NCBI GenBank assembly: GCA_019084245.1
Contig: JAHRFE010000028.1
Span: 725,580-789,579, forward strand
Length of the DNA: 64,000 bases
DNA from: Hoeflea sp.
GTDB lineage: Bacteria > Pseudomonadota > Alphaproteobacteria > Rhizobiales > Rhizobiaceae
Direction of reading: 5' to 3'
Under the pieces are notes generated by a model that made no database searches, had not been told where the DNA came from, and saw nothing but the letters and a program-made list of their open reading frames with translations. The position numbers and the translations under genes are program-made. Shown one piece after another: positions 48,001-57,395 of this stretch (positions are counted from its first letter, which is position 1; every line of letters starts with the position of its first letter).

Positions 48001-49827
48001 TCAGGCGGCGCTGGCGCCCGACTTTGCAAACCGCTTGCGGTCGGTGGCGTCGAGGTAACGCTTGCGCAGACGGATCGACTTCGGCGTCACTTCCATCAGC
48101 TCGTCGTCCTGGATCCAGGACAGCGCGCGGTCGAGCGTCATCCGGATCGGCGGCGTCAGCCTGACCGCTTCGTCCTTGCCGGCGGACCGGATGTTGGTCA
48201 GCTGCTTGCCCTTGAGCACGTTGACCTCGAGATCATTGTCGCGGGTATGGATGCCGATGATCATGCCCATATAGACCTTGTCGCCCGGCTCGATGATCAT
48301 CGGGCCGCGGTCTTCCAGGTTGAACATGGCGTAGGCCACGGCCTCGCCCGCCATGTTGGACAGGAGCACGCCGCTGGTGCGGCCGCCGATCTCGCCCTTG
48401 TAGGGCTGGTAGTCATGGAACAGCCGGTTCATCACGGCTGTGCCGCGGGTGTCGGTCAGAAGTTCCGACTGGTAGCCGATCAGGCCGCGCGTCGGCGCAT
48501 GGAACACCAGGCGCACGCGGTTACCGCCCGAGGGGCGCAGTTCGGTCATCTCGGCCTTGCGCTCGGACATCTTCTGCACGACGACGCCGGAATGTTCCTC
48601 GTCGACGTCGATGACGACCTCTTCGATCGGCTCGAGCAGCTTGCCGTTCTCGTCATTGTGCATGACGACGCGCGGACGCGAGACGGCGAGTTCAAAGCCT
48701 TCGCGGCGCATGGTCTCGATCAGCACGGCCAGCTGCAATTCGCCGCGGCCGGAGACGTAGAAGGAATCCTTGCCTTCCGATTCCTCGATCTTGAGCGCCA
48801 CATTGCCTTCGGCTTCCTTGAGCAGGCGGTCGCGGATGACGCGGCTCGTCACCTTGTCGCCTTCGGTGCCCGCGAGCGGCGAATCATTGACCATGAAGGT
48901 CATGGTCACGGTCGGCGGGTCAATCGGCTGGGCATGCAGCGGTTCGGTGACCGATGTGTCACAGAAAGTGTCGGCGACGGTGCCCTTCGACAGGCCGGCA
49001 ATAGCGACGATGTCGCCCGCATGAGCCTCATCGACAGGACGGCGCTCCAGTCCGCGGAAGGCGAGGATCTTGGAGATGCGGCCGGTCTCGATCTGCTTGC
49101 CTTCGGAGTTGAGAACCTTGACCTGCTGGTTCGACTTGACGGTGCCGGAATGAATCCGGCCGGTGATGATGCGACCGAGGAAAGGATTGGCTTCGAGAAT
49201 CGTGCCGATCATCGTGAACGCGCCTTCGGCGACCGTGGGCTCCGGCACATGCTCGAGCACCAGGTCAAACAGCGGCGCCAGCGTGCCGCCATCTTCCGGA
49301 CGGTCGGGGCCGGTCGACATCCAGCCATTGCGGCCCGAACCGTACAGGATCGGGAAGTCGAGCTGCTCGTCGGTGGCGTCGAGCGCCGCGAACAGATCGA
49401 ACACCTCGTTTATCACTTCATCGACGCGGGCGTCGGGGCGGTCGATCTTGTTGATTGCGACAATCGGGCGCAGCCCGACCTTCAGCGCCTTGCCGACCAC
49501 GAACTTGGTCTGTGGCATCGGGCCCTCGGCTGCATCAACCAGCACGATCGCGCCGTCCACCATCGAGAGAATGCGCTCCACCTCGCCGCCGAAATCGGCG
49601 TGGCCCGGCGTGTCGACGATGTTGATGCGGCTGCCCTTCCATTCCACCGAAGTGGCCTTGGCCAGAATGGTGATGCCACGCTCCTTCTCGATGTCGCCGG
49701 AATCCATCGCGCGTTCCTGAACGCGTTCGTTTTCGCGGTAGACACCGGATTGCTTCAGCAGTTCGTCAACAAGCGTGGTCTTGCCATGGTCAACGTGGGC
49801 GATAATCGCAATATTGCGGAGGGACAT
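48001..49827 (-). CDS. typA: Ribosome-associated GTPase TypA/BipA
   Basis: The 608-residue translational GTPase has the G1 motif [10 protein letters not shown]3 [12 protein letters not shown]4 NKIDRPDA, the EF-G-like domains, and the TypA-specific C-terminus (MMIEPGDK-like and [13 protein letters not shown]). It helps 50S assembly and stress adaptation in other bacteria. ATG 49827 matches the family start. The leader shows a hairpin-terminator 30 nt before the start. The CAT-like gene follows one base downstream. Confidence 0.97.
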   Translation of the reverse strand: MSLRNIAIIAHVDHGKTTLVDELLKQSGVYRENERVQERAMDSGDIEKERGITILAKATSVEWKGSRINIVDTPGHADFGGEVERILSMVDGAIVLVDAAEGPMPQTKFVVGKALKVGLRPIVAINKIDRPDARVDEVINEVFDLFAALDATDEQLDFPILYGSGRNGWMSTGPDRPEDGGTLAPLFDLVLEHVPEPTVAEGAFTMIGTILEANPFLGRIITGRIHSGTVKSNQQVKVLNSEGKQIETGRISKILAFRGLERRPVDEAHAGDIVAIAGLSKGTVADTFCDTSVTEPLHAQPIDPPTVTMTFMVNDSPLAGTEGDKVTSRVIRDRLLKEAEGNVALKIEESEGKDSFYVSGRGELQLAVLIETMRREGFELAVSRPRVVMHNDENGKLLEPIEEVVIDVDEEHSGVVVQKMSERKAEMTELRPSGGNRVRLVFHAPTRGLIGYQSELLTDTRGTAVMNRLFHDYQPYKGEIGGRTSGVLLSNMAGEAVAYAMFNLEDRGPMIIEPGDKVYMGMIIGIHTRDNDLEVNVLKGKQLTNIRSAGKDEAVRLTPPIRMTLDRALSWIQDDELMEVTPKSIRLRKRYLDATDRKRFAKSGASAA

Positions 49828-50190
49828 GGGTAAGGTCTCATTCTGGAGAATACAAAAGCGCCGGATGGGCATCCGGCGCGGCCGGCAAATGCCGGGATTT
49901 GCGCGGCTTATACAGGGTTTTTTGCGGTTGCGAAAGAGGCGAAGGCAACACAGTCTTAATGGTCGGTCAGAAGGGCCGGATTCGCCCGGTCCTGAGATAT
50001 TGTACCGGTCACGAAACAAGCCTCCGGGGGTCTGGAATTCGCCGCCGGTCCGGTTTTTGCGGCAAAGCATGAATGGCTGCTTATATGGCGGCATCGTCAC
50101 GGTTTGATGACGGCGCCCCGGGGCGCTGTTTTGCCCTCGCCCCCGGATTTGCTATGGTTCTGGAGACATGATCGGCCCGGGGAGGAAACA
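49828..50190. other. 363-bp intergenic region between typA and the VOC gene (divergent)
   Basis: The region holds the promoters of both genes, a palindrome CCGGCAAATGCCGG (49882-49895) and a terminator-like hairpin in the typA leader. No open frame looks like a gene. Confidence 0.8.
49853..49879 (-). terminator. Hairpin with U-tract in the typA leader (attenuator-like)
   Basis: Perfect 9-bp stem GCGCCGGAT / ATCCGGCGC with loop GCCC (minus strand) is followed by TTTTGT. It lies about 30 nt upstream of the typA ATG with no gene before it on that strand. A -10-like TATAAG lies at 49912-49907. It is either an attenuator of typA or the terminator of a short RNA. Confidence 0.68.
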
Positions 50191-50772
50191 ATGCGGAAAT
50201 TGCAGGCACAGGGCATCCATCACATTACCCTGGTGGGTGCGGACCGGCAGACGTCGATCGATTTCTGGGAAGGTGTGCTCGGCATGCCGTTCATCTTCGA
50301 GCAGCCAAATCTCGATGACGAGAGCGAAAGCCACCTCTATTTCGATCCGGGCGATGGCCGGCTGATCACCATCTTCACCAGCGAGGACCGCAAGCCCGAC
50401 CGCTCCCGCACCTCGATGGAGCCCGGCGCAGTGCACCATCTAGCCATCAACGTGTCGAAGGCGACGTTCTTCCAGGCCGTCGAGCGACTCGACGAGCGCG
50501 GCATCCGCCACAGCGGCGTCAAGGACCGGGGCTTCATGGATTCGATCTATTTCACCGATCCGCTGGGCTTCCTGATCGAGCTCGCCAGCTACCGCTTCGA
50601 GCCGCCGGCGGGATCGTCGCACGCCGAGGTGCTGTTCGAGGCGCACAAGCTGCGGGTGGCCGCGGGTGACCGCGCCATCGCCGACATCCATCTCTCCGAC
50701 GCCATCGAAGGCATCACCCTGAAATCGCAGCCCTCGCTGTCGGACGACCGGGGGCCGAAAAAGGCTTACTGA
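50191..50772 (+). CDS. VOC-family (glyoxalase/dioxygenase) protein
   Basis: The 193-residue protein is of the vicinal-oxygen-chelate fold. His10 and His11 in GIHHITLVG, Glu/His later in AVHHLAINV and the Glu in LGFLIELAS are the metal ligands expected for a glyoxalase or ring-cleaving dioxygenase type. The substrate is unknown. ATG 50191 follows GGGGAGGAAACA, a strong ribosome site. It is divergent from typA. Confidence 0.9.
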   Translation: MRKLQAQGIHHITLVGADRQTSIDFWEGVLGMPFIFEQPNLDDESESHLYFDPGDGRLITIFTSEDRKPDRSRTSMEPGAVHHLAINVSKATFFQAVERLDERGIRHSGVKDRGFMDSIYFTDPLGFLIELASYRFEPPAGSSHAEVLFEAHKLRVAAGDRAIADIHLSDAIEGITLKSQPSLSDDRGPKKAY

Positions 50773-50831
50773 GGCGTGATCCCGGCGACTGGCCCGAAGG
50801 CCGCCCGCCGGGGTGCCCGCGACAGGTCGCG

Positions 50832-52883
50832 TCAGGCCAGCCCGCGTTTTGCCAGCATCGCCGTGGCGTCGGGCATGCGGCCGCGGAAGGCCTGGTAGAG
50901 CTCCGCCGGATCCCGCGAGCCGCCGGCCGAATAGACATGCTCGCGCAGCTTCTCGGCCGTTTCGGCATGAAACACATCGCCGGTTTCCTCAAACGCCGCA
51001 AAGGCGTCGGCATCGAGCACTTCCGACCACATGTAGGAATAATAGCCGGCCGAATAGCCTTCGCCGGAAAACACATGCAGGAAATGCGGGCTGGCATGGC
51101 GCATGACGATCGCGTCGGGCAGCCCGAGCTTCTTCAGCGTTTCGGCTTCGAATGTCGCCGGGTCCGGCTTGTCGCCGCCGGTGTGCCAGGCCATGTCGAC
51201 CAGCGCGGAGGCGGTGAACTCCACCGCGGCAAATCCGGCATTGAAGGTCTGTGCCGCCAGCACCTTGTCGAGCAGCGCCCGCGGGATCGGCTCGCCGGTG
51301 CGGTAGTGGCGGGCGTGTTTCTCCAGGATCTCCGGCACGGTCAGCCAGTGCTCGTAGAGTTGCGACGGGAGTTCGACGAAATCGCGGCTGACCGAGGTAC
51401 CCGACAGCGACGGATAGGTCACGTCCGAGAGCATGCCGTGCAGGGCGTGGCCGAATTCGTGAAACAGCGTGCGCGCGTCATTGAGCGACAGCAGCGCCTC
51501 CTGGCCGGCGGCGGGCTTGGAAAAATTCATCACATTGGTGATGATCGGCTTCTCGCCCACCGAGCCATCGGGCATTGGGAGCTTGTGCTGGCTGCGCATC
51601 CCGCTCATCCAGGCGCCGGAGCGCTTCGAGGGTCGGGCAAAATAATCGGCGATGAAAATGGCGATCATCTCGCCGTCGCGGCCCCTGACCTCGAACACGC
51701 GCGCATCCTTGTGCGGACCGCGAATATCCTTGCGCTCGGTCATGGTGACGCCAAACAGGCGGTTCGCCACGTCGAAACAGGCCTCGATCATCCGGCTGAG
51801 CGGAAAATAGGGCTTGAGCTCGGCTTCGGAGAAATCGAAGCGGCGGGACTTCAGCTTCTCGGCATAATGCCGCCAGTCCCAGGCTGCCACCTCGTGGTTG
51901 CCGCCCTCTTCCGCGATCAGCGCGGCAAGCTCGGCGCGGTCGACGTCGGCGCTCTTGACCGCGCGGGCCCAGACATCGCCCAAGAGCGCTTCCACGGCCT
52001 CGGGGGTCTTGGCCATGGTGTCGTCCAGCTTGTAGGCGGCGTAGCTGTCATAGCCCAGCAGCGTGGCCTTCTCGGTGCGCAACGCGATGATCTCGGAGAT
52101 CAGCGCCGCATTGTCGGTCGCGCCGCCCATGGCGCCGCGCGCCGTCCAGGCCCTGAACGCGGTCTCGCGCAGGTCGCGGCGTTCGCTGGAAGCCAGGAAC
52201 GGCTCGATGATCGAGCGCGACAGGGTGACGGCATATTTGCCTTTGTGGCCAAGATCCTCGGCAACGGCAGCCATCGCCGCACGCAGATCCTCCGACAGCC
52301 CGGCCAGTTCCGCCTCGTCCTCGAGCAGCAGCAGGTAGTCCCGTTCGTCGGCGAGCACATTCTGGCCGAACCGGGCGCCCAGGCCCGCAAGCGTTTCGCC
52401 CACTTCCGCGAGCCGCTTTTGCCCGGCCTCGTCGAGGGCAGCGCCCGACTTGATGAAGGATTTCCAGACGCGCTCGAGCAGCCGGTCCTGTTCGGCGGTC
52501 AGGCCCAGATCGTTGCGCTTCCGGTAAAGACTATCGACCCGCTCGAACAGCGCCTTGTTCATGGCGATCTTCGAATAATGCCGCGACATGCGCGGCGCGA
52601 TCTCGCGCTCCAGCGCCTGGATCACGTCATTGGTGTCGGTGCCGGCCCGGTTCCAGAACAGCGACGAGACTTTCGACAGCTTGTCCCCGGCGAGCTCGAG
52701 CGCGACAAGCGTGTTGTCGAAGTCGGGTGCCTCGGGATTGCCGGCAATCGCCTCGATCTCGGCGTCATGCGCGGCCAGGGCGATCTCGAACGCCGGCGCG
52801 AAATCGGCGTCGGTGATCTTGTCGAATTCCGGCAGGCCGAGCGGGCCGGTCCAGTCGAACACGGGGGAGGTGGATGCGGTCAT
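50832..52883 (-). CDS. M3-family metallopeptidase (oligopeptidase A / dipeptidyl carboxypeptidase type)
   Basis: The 683-residue zinc peptidase has the active site HEFGHALHG near residue 472 and a third ligand Glu about 30 residues later. The length, the long helical N-terminus, and the segments such as MNFSKPAAGQEALLS and GEGYSAGYYSYMWSEVLDAD fit the oligopeptidase A / Dcp group, which degrades short peptides in the cytoplasm. It has no signal peptide. The start ATG 52883 matches the family; the frame continues upstream. Confidence 0.95.
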   Translation of the reverse strand: MTASTSPVFDWTGPLGLPEFDKITDADFAPAFEIALAAHDAEIEAIAGNPEAPDFDNTLVALELAGDKLSKVSSLFWNRAGTDTNDVIQALEREIAPRMSRHYSKIAMNKALFERVDSLYRKRNDLGLTAEQDRLLERVWKSFIKSGAALDEAGQKRLAEVGETLAGLGARFGQNVLADERDYLLLLEDEAELAGLSEDLRAAMAAVAEDLGHKGKYAVTLSRSIIEPFLASSERRDLRETAFRAWTARGAMGGATDNAALISEIIALRTEKATLLGYDSYAAYKLDDTMAKTPEAVEALLGDVWARAVKSADVDRAELAALIAEEGGNHEVAAWDWRHYAEKLKSRRFDFSEAELKPYFPLSRMIEACFDVANRLFGVTMTERKDIRGPHKDARVFEVRGRDGEMIAIFIADYFARPSKRSGAWMSGMRSQHKLPMPDGSVGEKPIITNVMNFSKPAAGQEALLSLNDARTLFHEFGHALHGMLSDVTYPSLSGTSVSRDFVELPSQLYEHWLTVPEILEKHARHYRTGEPIPRALLDKVLAAQTFNAGFAAVEFTASALVDMAWHTGGDKPDPATFEAETLKKLGLPDAIVMRHASPHFLHVFSGEGYSAGYYSYMWSEVLDADAFAAFEETGDVFHAETAEKLREHVYSAGGSRDPAELYQAFRGRMPDATAMLAKRGLA

Positions 52884-52970
52884 GAGAGGCTCCTTGTCAT
52901 GCCCCTCATGTAGGCCCGTCCGCGCCTCCGAACAAGCGGCGCGGCCGACGCAGTGGCCGGCCACGCAAAC

Positions 52971-53002
52971 AAAACGGGCGGGATCCTGACCGGTCCCGCC
53001 CG
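52971..53002 (-). terminator. Rho-independent terminator of argG
   Basis: Stem GGGCGGGA / TCCCGCCC with a 10-nt loop is followed on the minus strand by GTTTTGTTTG. It lies 25 bp after the argG stop. Confidence 0.88.
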
Positions 53003-53026
53003 CAAGTGCGCAGTGCTGTGCCGGAC

Positions 53027-54256
53027 TTACGCCTTGCGGTCGCGCGCCGCCAACGTCCTCAAACGGAGCGCATTGAGCTTGATGAAGCCTGCCGCGTCCT
53101 TCTGGTCATAGGCGCCAAGGTCGTCCTCGAAGGTGACCAGCGCGTCGGAATAGAGCGACTTGTCGCTCTCGCGGCCGGTGACCATGACATTGCCCTTGTA
53201 GAGCTTGAGCGTGACTTCGCCTTCGACATGTTTCTGGCTCAGGTCGATCGCCGCCTGCAGCATCTCGCGCTCGGGCGAGAACCAGAAGCCGTAATAGATC
53301 AGTTCCGCATAGCGCGGCATCAACTCGTCTTTCAAATGGGCCGCGCCCCGGTCGAGCGTGATCGATTCCATCGCCCGGTGTGCGGTGAGCAAGATGGTGC
53401 CGCCCGGGGTCTCGTAGACGCCGCGCGACTTCATGCCGACGAAGCGGTTCTCGACGAGATCCAGCCGGCCGATGCCGTTGTCGCGGCCGTAATCGTTGAG
53501 CTTGGTGAGAATCGTCGCCGGGCTCATGCGTTCGCCGTTGATCGACACCGCGTCGCCCTGCTTGAAGCCGATCTTGATGACGGTCGCCTTGTCGGGAGCG
53601 GCTTCCGGCGAAATCGTGCGCATGTGGACGTATTCGGGCGCTTCGACAGCCGGATCCTCCAGCACCTTGCCTTCGGAGGAGGAGTGCAGCAGGTTGGCGT
53701 CGACCGAGAATGGGGCCTCGCCCATCTTGTCCTTGGAGACCGGGATCTGGTGCTCTTCGGCAAACTTGATCAGGTCGGTGCGGCTCTTGAACGACCAGTC
53801 GCGCCATGGCGCGATGATCTTGATGTCGGGGTTGAGCGCATAGGCGGAGAGTTCGAAGCGGACCTGGTCGTTGCCCTTGCCGGTCGCCCCATGGGCAATC
53901 GCGTCGGCGCCGGTCTCGCGGGCGATCTCGACCAGCCGCTTGGAGATCAGCGGCCGGGCGATCGAGGTGCCGAGCAGGTAGACGCCCTCATAGACCGCAT
54001 TGGCGCGGAACATCGGGAAGACGAAGTCGCGGACGAATTCCTCGCGCACATCCTCGATATAGATGTTCTTGTCAGGAATGCCGAGCATCTCGGCCTTCTT
54101 GCGCGCTGGCGCCAGCTCTTCGCCCTGGCCGAGATCGGCGGTGAAGGTGACGACTTCGGCGCCGAGCTCGGTCTGCAGCCATTTGAGAATGATCGAGGTG
54201 TCGAGGCCGCCGGAATAGGCGAGAACGACCTTCTTGACGTCCTTGTGCGATGCCAT
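53027..54256 (-). CDS. argG: Argininosuccinate synthase
   Basis: The 409-residue enzyme joins citrulline and aspartate with ATP, the penultimate step of arginine synthesis. The P-loop AYSGGLDTS is at residue 13, and signatures [13 protein letters not shown] and HGATGKG are present. The C-terminal helix of the tetramer is intact. ATG 54256 matches the family start. It is single and ends at a strong terminator. Confidence 0.98.
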   Translation of the reverse strand: MASHKDVKKVVLAYSGGLDTSIILKWLQTELGAEVVTFTADLGQGEELAPARKKAEMLGIPDKNIYIEDVREEFVRDFVFPMFRANAVYEGVYLLGTSIARPLISKRLVEIARETGADAIAHGATGKGNDQVRFELSAYALNPDIKIIAPWRDWSFKSRTDLIKFAEEHQIPVSKDKMGEAPFSVDANLLHSSSEGKVLEDPAVEAPEYVHMRTISPEAAPDKATVIKIGFKQGDAVSINGERMSPATILTKLNDYGRDNGIGRLDLVENRFVGMKSRGVYETPGGTILLTAHRAMESITLDRGAAHLKDELMPRYAELIYYGFWFSPEREMLQAAIDLSQKHVEGEVTLKLYKGNVMVTGRESDKSLYSDALVTFEDDLGAYDQKDAAGFIKLNALRLRTLAARDRKA

Positions 54257-54474
54257 GGATACTGTCTTCCTGTTTTGGTGCTCTGCCCCGGAGGCTCGTT
54301 GCCCTGGGGACCGTGAATTTTGCGGCACTTTTAGCCGGTTTGCGGCGTCTTGCAAGGGTCAGGGCGCAGGCTCGGGGTCCTGGTGACCGGAACCGGTGGC
54401 GTTGCATCGCGTTTGCCACAGTGTAGTTTCAGATTTCTTCGACAGTGCGTTCAAGCGAAAAGCGGGAGACGAGG

Positions 54475-55329
54475 ATGGATCATTTTCAATCGGTGATGGA
54501 CACGGCCAAGGTTGCGGTGGTGACCGGCGCCGCCTCCGGTATCGGGCTCGCCGCGGCCAAATCCTTTGCCGCGCGCGGCATGTGCGTCGTGCTGGTCGAT
54601 GTCGACCGTGAACGGCTGGCGGACGCCGAAAAACAGGTTGGTGCGCTGTCGCAAAATCCCGCCACCGACGTGGCGTCGATCCAGACCGATGTCGGCGACC
54701 GCACGGACGTCGAAGCGCTGGAACGCACCGTTCGGGAGCGCTTCGGCCGGGTTCATCTCTTGATGAACAATGCCGGCATCCAGCCCGGAAGCAGCCTGTT
54801 CGGCCCGCAGGCCAATTGGGACAAGGTCCTGGGCGTCAATCTGATGGGCATTATCCACGGCACCCGCGCCTTCGGGCCGAACATGATCGCCCATGGCAAG
54901 CCGGCGATGATCATCAACACCGGCTCCAAGCAGGGCATCACCACCCCGCCCGGCGATCCGGCCTACAATGTCAGCAAGGCCGGGGTGAAGGCCTTCACCG
55001 AGGCGCTTGAGCACGAGTTGCGCAATACCGAGGGCTGCCAGGTCAGTGCTCATCTGCTGATCCCCGGATTCGTCTACACCCCGCTCACCTCACGCGGCCG
55101 CAGCGAAAAGCCCGATGCGGCCTGGACGGCGGAACAGACGGTCGATTTCATGATGGAGAGCTTAGCCCGTGGCGATTTCTACATCCTGTGCCCGGACAAT
55201 GACGTCGACCGCGCCACCGACGAGAAGCGCATCGCCTGGGCCGCCGGCGACATCATCGAGAACCGCCCGCCGCTGTCGCGCTGGCACCCGGACTACAAGG
55301 CGACGTTCGAGGACTACCTGAAGGAATAA
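54475..55329 (+). CDS. Short-chain dehydrogenase/reductase (SDR)
   Basis: The 284-residue classical SDR has the cofactor motif TGAASGIGLAAA, NNAGIQ and the catalytic YNVSKAG (Tyr-x-x-x-Lys). The Ser of the catalytic triad is in INTGSKQG. Cofactor type cannot be told firmly; the Asp in LVDVDRE favours NAD(H). ATG 54475 follows GGGAGACGAGG; an in-frame ATG lies ten codons upstream. The substrate is unknown. It is divergent from argG. Confidence 0.92.
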   Translation: MDHFQSVMDTAKVAVVTGAASGIGLAAAKSFAARGMCVVLVDVDRERLADAEKQVGALSQNPATDVASIQTDVGDRTDVEALERTVRERFGRVHLLMNNAGIQPGSSLFGPQANWDKVLGVNLMGIIHGTRAFGPNMIAHGKPAMIINTGSKQGITTPPGDPAYNVSKAGVKAFTEALEHELRNTEGCQVSAHLLIPGFVYTPLTSRGRSEKPDAAWTAEQTVDFMMESLARGDFYILCPDNDVDRATDEKRIAWAAGDIIENRPPLSRWHPDYKATFEDYLKE

Positions 55330-55392
55330 TGCCAATTCACTTCTCCTGAAAATTGCATTAGACTGTCCTCATGTTTCAGGGGAGGATCTTTG

Positions 55393-56205
55393 ATGTCCAC
55401 GTTCTACGCATGGGTTGTTCCGGCCTATACCAGCGGGTCGCCGGTCGATCATACATGGGTGACCACCTACGACAGTCGCCGCAATCCCTATCCCGATGTC
55501 GCGGCGGTGATAAATGCCGGGGAAGCCAACTGGTATTGCTGGGGCTCGTTTCATCCGCATGGCGGGACGCCCGGAAATGCGGACGGATATATCGGCAGCA
55601 AGTCCGGGGTGCGCAAGATCGCTGATTGCCTGGTGCAGCCCAATGCCGATTGCAACGCCAGCGCGGCCGCGCGCGGCACCATCTTCAACTATGGAATCGA
55701 TGGTGTCTGCCATCAACTGGCAAACCAGGTGCTCTACGCCACCGCAGCGGCCGCCTCGCCGCCCTTGACCGTCAAAGCCGCGCGTGGCTATTCCGTGAGC
55801 ACCTTCCTGTATGGCACCTATGGATTGCAGCACGCCGCCTGGCAGAGCAAACTCCAGACCTGTGCCGGCGTGAAGCCGATGACCGTGATCCCGTCGGGCG
55901 CGGAGGAGAGAATGGACAAGATGCCTGACGATTTCGAGGATCATGCCAGGGAAGTGCTGGCCGACAAGCCCGAACTGCTCTCGCGGCTGTTGTCGCTCAG
56001 AACGGAGGTGCAGGCCTTCGCTACCCAGAAAATGCCCGGCTTCTATCCGCCGGATGCTGCCTTTCTCAACGCCCGCAACCAGCATCTGCTGGATCAGGCC
56101 GCGGCGCTGCTCGGCCCGGAAGACTTCCGCAATGTCTTCGGGATCGAGCCGGGCGAACGCATCGACCTGGTCGATCCGACGATCCAGCGGCCGCCGGAGG
56201 AATGA
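55393..56205 (+). CDS. Unrecognised Cys/His-rich protein
   Basis: I do not recognise the family of this 270-residue protein. The ATG at 55393 follows a good site (GGAGGATCTTTG). The first 145 residues hold several motif-like segments with Cys and His: HTWVTTYDSR, NWYCWGSFHPHGG, ADCLVQPNADC and GIDGVCHQLANQVL. The last 100 residues are helical and charged. A signal peptide is not seen. The Cys-His-Asn arrangement suggests a papain-like or amidase-type enzyme, which is inference. It is followed by a LysE exporter gene 65 bp away. Confidence 0.7.
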   Translation: MSTFYAWVVPAYTSGSPVDHTWVTTYDSRRNPYPDVAAVINAGEANWYCWGSFHPHGGTPGNADGYIGSKSGVRKIADCLVQPNADCNASAAARGTIFNYGIDGVCHQLANQVLYATAAAASPPLTVKAARGYSVSTFLYGTYGLQHAAWQSKLQTCAGVKPMTVIPSGAEERMDKMPDDFEDHAREVLADKPELLSRLLSLRTEVQAFATQKMPGFYPPDAAFLNARNQHLLDQAAALLGPEDFRNVFGIEPGERIDLVDPTIQRPPEE

Positions 56206-56270
56206 CCGGATTGGCAGGACGGTGAAAGCAGCCTAAGAAAGCTGCTTGTTTTAGAGCAGCCGGATAGTCC

Positions 56271-56912
56271 ATGACCTACATTCCCGCACTTCCCGTTCTC
56301 GCGGCCTTCAGCCTCGCGGTGCTCCTGCTGGCGATCACGCCGGGGCCCGACATGACCTTGTGGATGAGCCGGACGATTCGCGATGGCCGCACCATTGGCC
56401 TGATGACGCTGCTCGGCACCAATCTCGGCATTGCCATCCACACATTGCTGGTGGCCTTCGGCGTGTCGGCGCTGGTCGTTGCCTCGCCGATGGCGTTTCT
56501 GGTGCTCAAGACCGGCGGCGCCGCCTATCTGCTCTGGCTCGCCATCCAGGCCCTGCGCAACCGCTCGGTTCTGGCGGTTCACTCCTCCGGCAAGCGCCAG
56601 GCATCGGCAGGCAAGGCGTTTCTCAACGGTCTCTGGGTCAATCTTCTCAACCCGAAAGTGATCATCTTCTTCATGACCTTCCTGCCGCAATTTGTCAGCG
56701 TCAACGATCCGCAGGTGACCGGCAAGCTGATTTTTCTCGGCGTCTTGTCGATCCTGATCGCGCTGCCGGTCGCCATCGCCGTCGTGCTTGGCGCCAACAG
56801 CCTGGCGGAGTGGCTCAAGCGCAAGCCGCAGGTGATGCGGATCGTCGATTATGTCTTCGCGGCGGTGTTTTCGGTGTTTGCGGTCAGGATCCTGCTGACC
56901 CAGAGCCGCTGA
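56271..56912 (+). CDS. LysE/RhtB-family amino-acid exporter
   Basis: The 213-residue protein has six membrane helices. The signature ITPGPDMTLWMSRTIRDGR near residue 24 and KAFLNGLWVNLLNPKVIIF near residue 110 are typical of RhtB/LysE. It exports amino acids such as homoserine or threonine; the substrate here is unknown. Its stop abuts the stop of a membrane protein gene on the other strand, with no gap. Confidence 0.93.
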   Translation: MTYIPALPVLAAFSLAVLLLAITPGPDMTLWMSRTIRDGRTIGLMTLLGTNLGIAIHTLLVAFGVSALVVASPMAFLVLKTGGAAYLLWLAIQALRNRSVLAVHSSGKRQASAGKAFLNGLWVNLLNPKVIIFFMTFLPQFVSVNDPQVTGKLIFLGVLSILIALPVAIAVVLGANSLAEWLKRKPQVMRIVDYVFAAVFSVFAVRILLTQSR

Positions 56913-57389
56913 TCAGGCTTCGCCGTCAACGGCAGTCGCGGTTCTTGCGCGCTCGCTGGGCAGCCAGCGGCCGGCGTTGCGGCCGGTGACAAGCCAGTAG
57001 ACCGATGCGCCGATGATGGCGCAGGCGGTATGGATGGCGATGATCTGCGCCGGCTCGGCGGTGGTGCCGCCTGCCAGATAGACGCCCGACGCGAGCGCCA
57101 GCACGGCGCCGGCCAGCGCGTAACTCAGCCAGTCGCGCCGCCTCAAAAATTCGAAGATTGCGATGATGGCGAAGGCCGGTATCAGCACGGCGCGGGCAAA
57201 CAGGCTCGCGACGCCGACCACGCCGACAACCAGGGTCACCGTGAGTTCGAGATCGCTGAAGCGGCCAAAATCCTCGGGCACCACCAGCCGGGCCAGAAAG
57301 GCATAGGCGAGGCCCGCCGCCAGGCAGCCGGCGAAAAAGCCGAAGGCGATGGCAAACATCCTCATAAGAAGGCGGAGCATGTCGCTCAT
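56913..57389 (-). CDS. Four-helix membrane protein, unknown
   Basis: The 158-residue protein has four hydrophobic helices (about 9-32, 46-68, 69-82 and 89-140 in part) with short charged loops (FLRRRDW). It begins 6 bp after the rlmN stop in the same direction, so it is probably co-transcribed. I do not recognise the family; it resembles conserved rhizobial membrane proteins that follow rlmN. The start may be ATG 57389 or one of the next two in-frame ATGs. Confidence 0.78.
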   Translation of the reverse strand: MSDMLRLLMRMFAIAFGFFAGCLAAGLAYAFLARLVVPEDFGRFSDLELTVTLVVGVVGVASLFARAVLIPAFAIIAIFEFLRRRDWLSYALAGAVLALASGVYLAGGTTAEPAQIIAIHTACAIIGASVYWLVTGRNAGRWLPSERARTATAVDGEA

Positions 57390-57395
57390 GGCGCG

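Noticed and set aside
47935-49833. A 632-codon open frame on the plus strand opposite typA
   Set aside because: It mirrors typA in the high-GC antisense frame. Its product is rich in His, Asp and Gly without any domain, and typA is complete with all G motifs.
50937-52913. A 658-codon plus-strand frame opposite the M3 peptidase
   Set aside because: The peptidase has a clear active site and start. The opposite frame has no recognisable motif.
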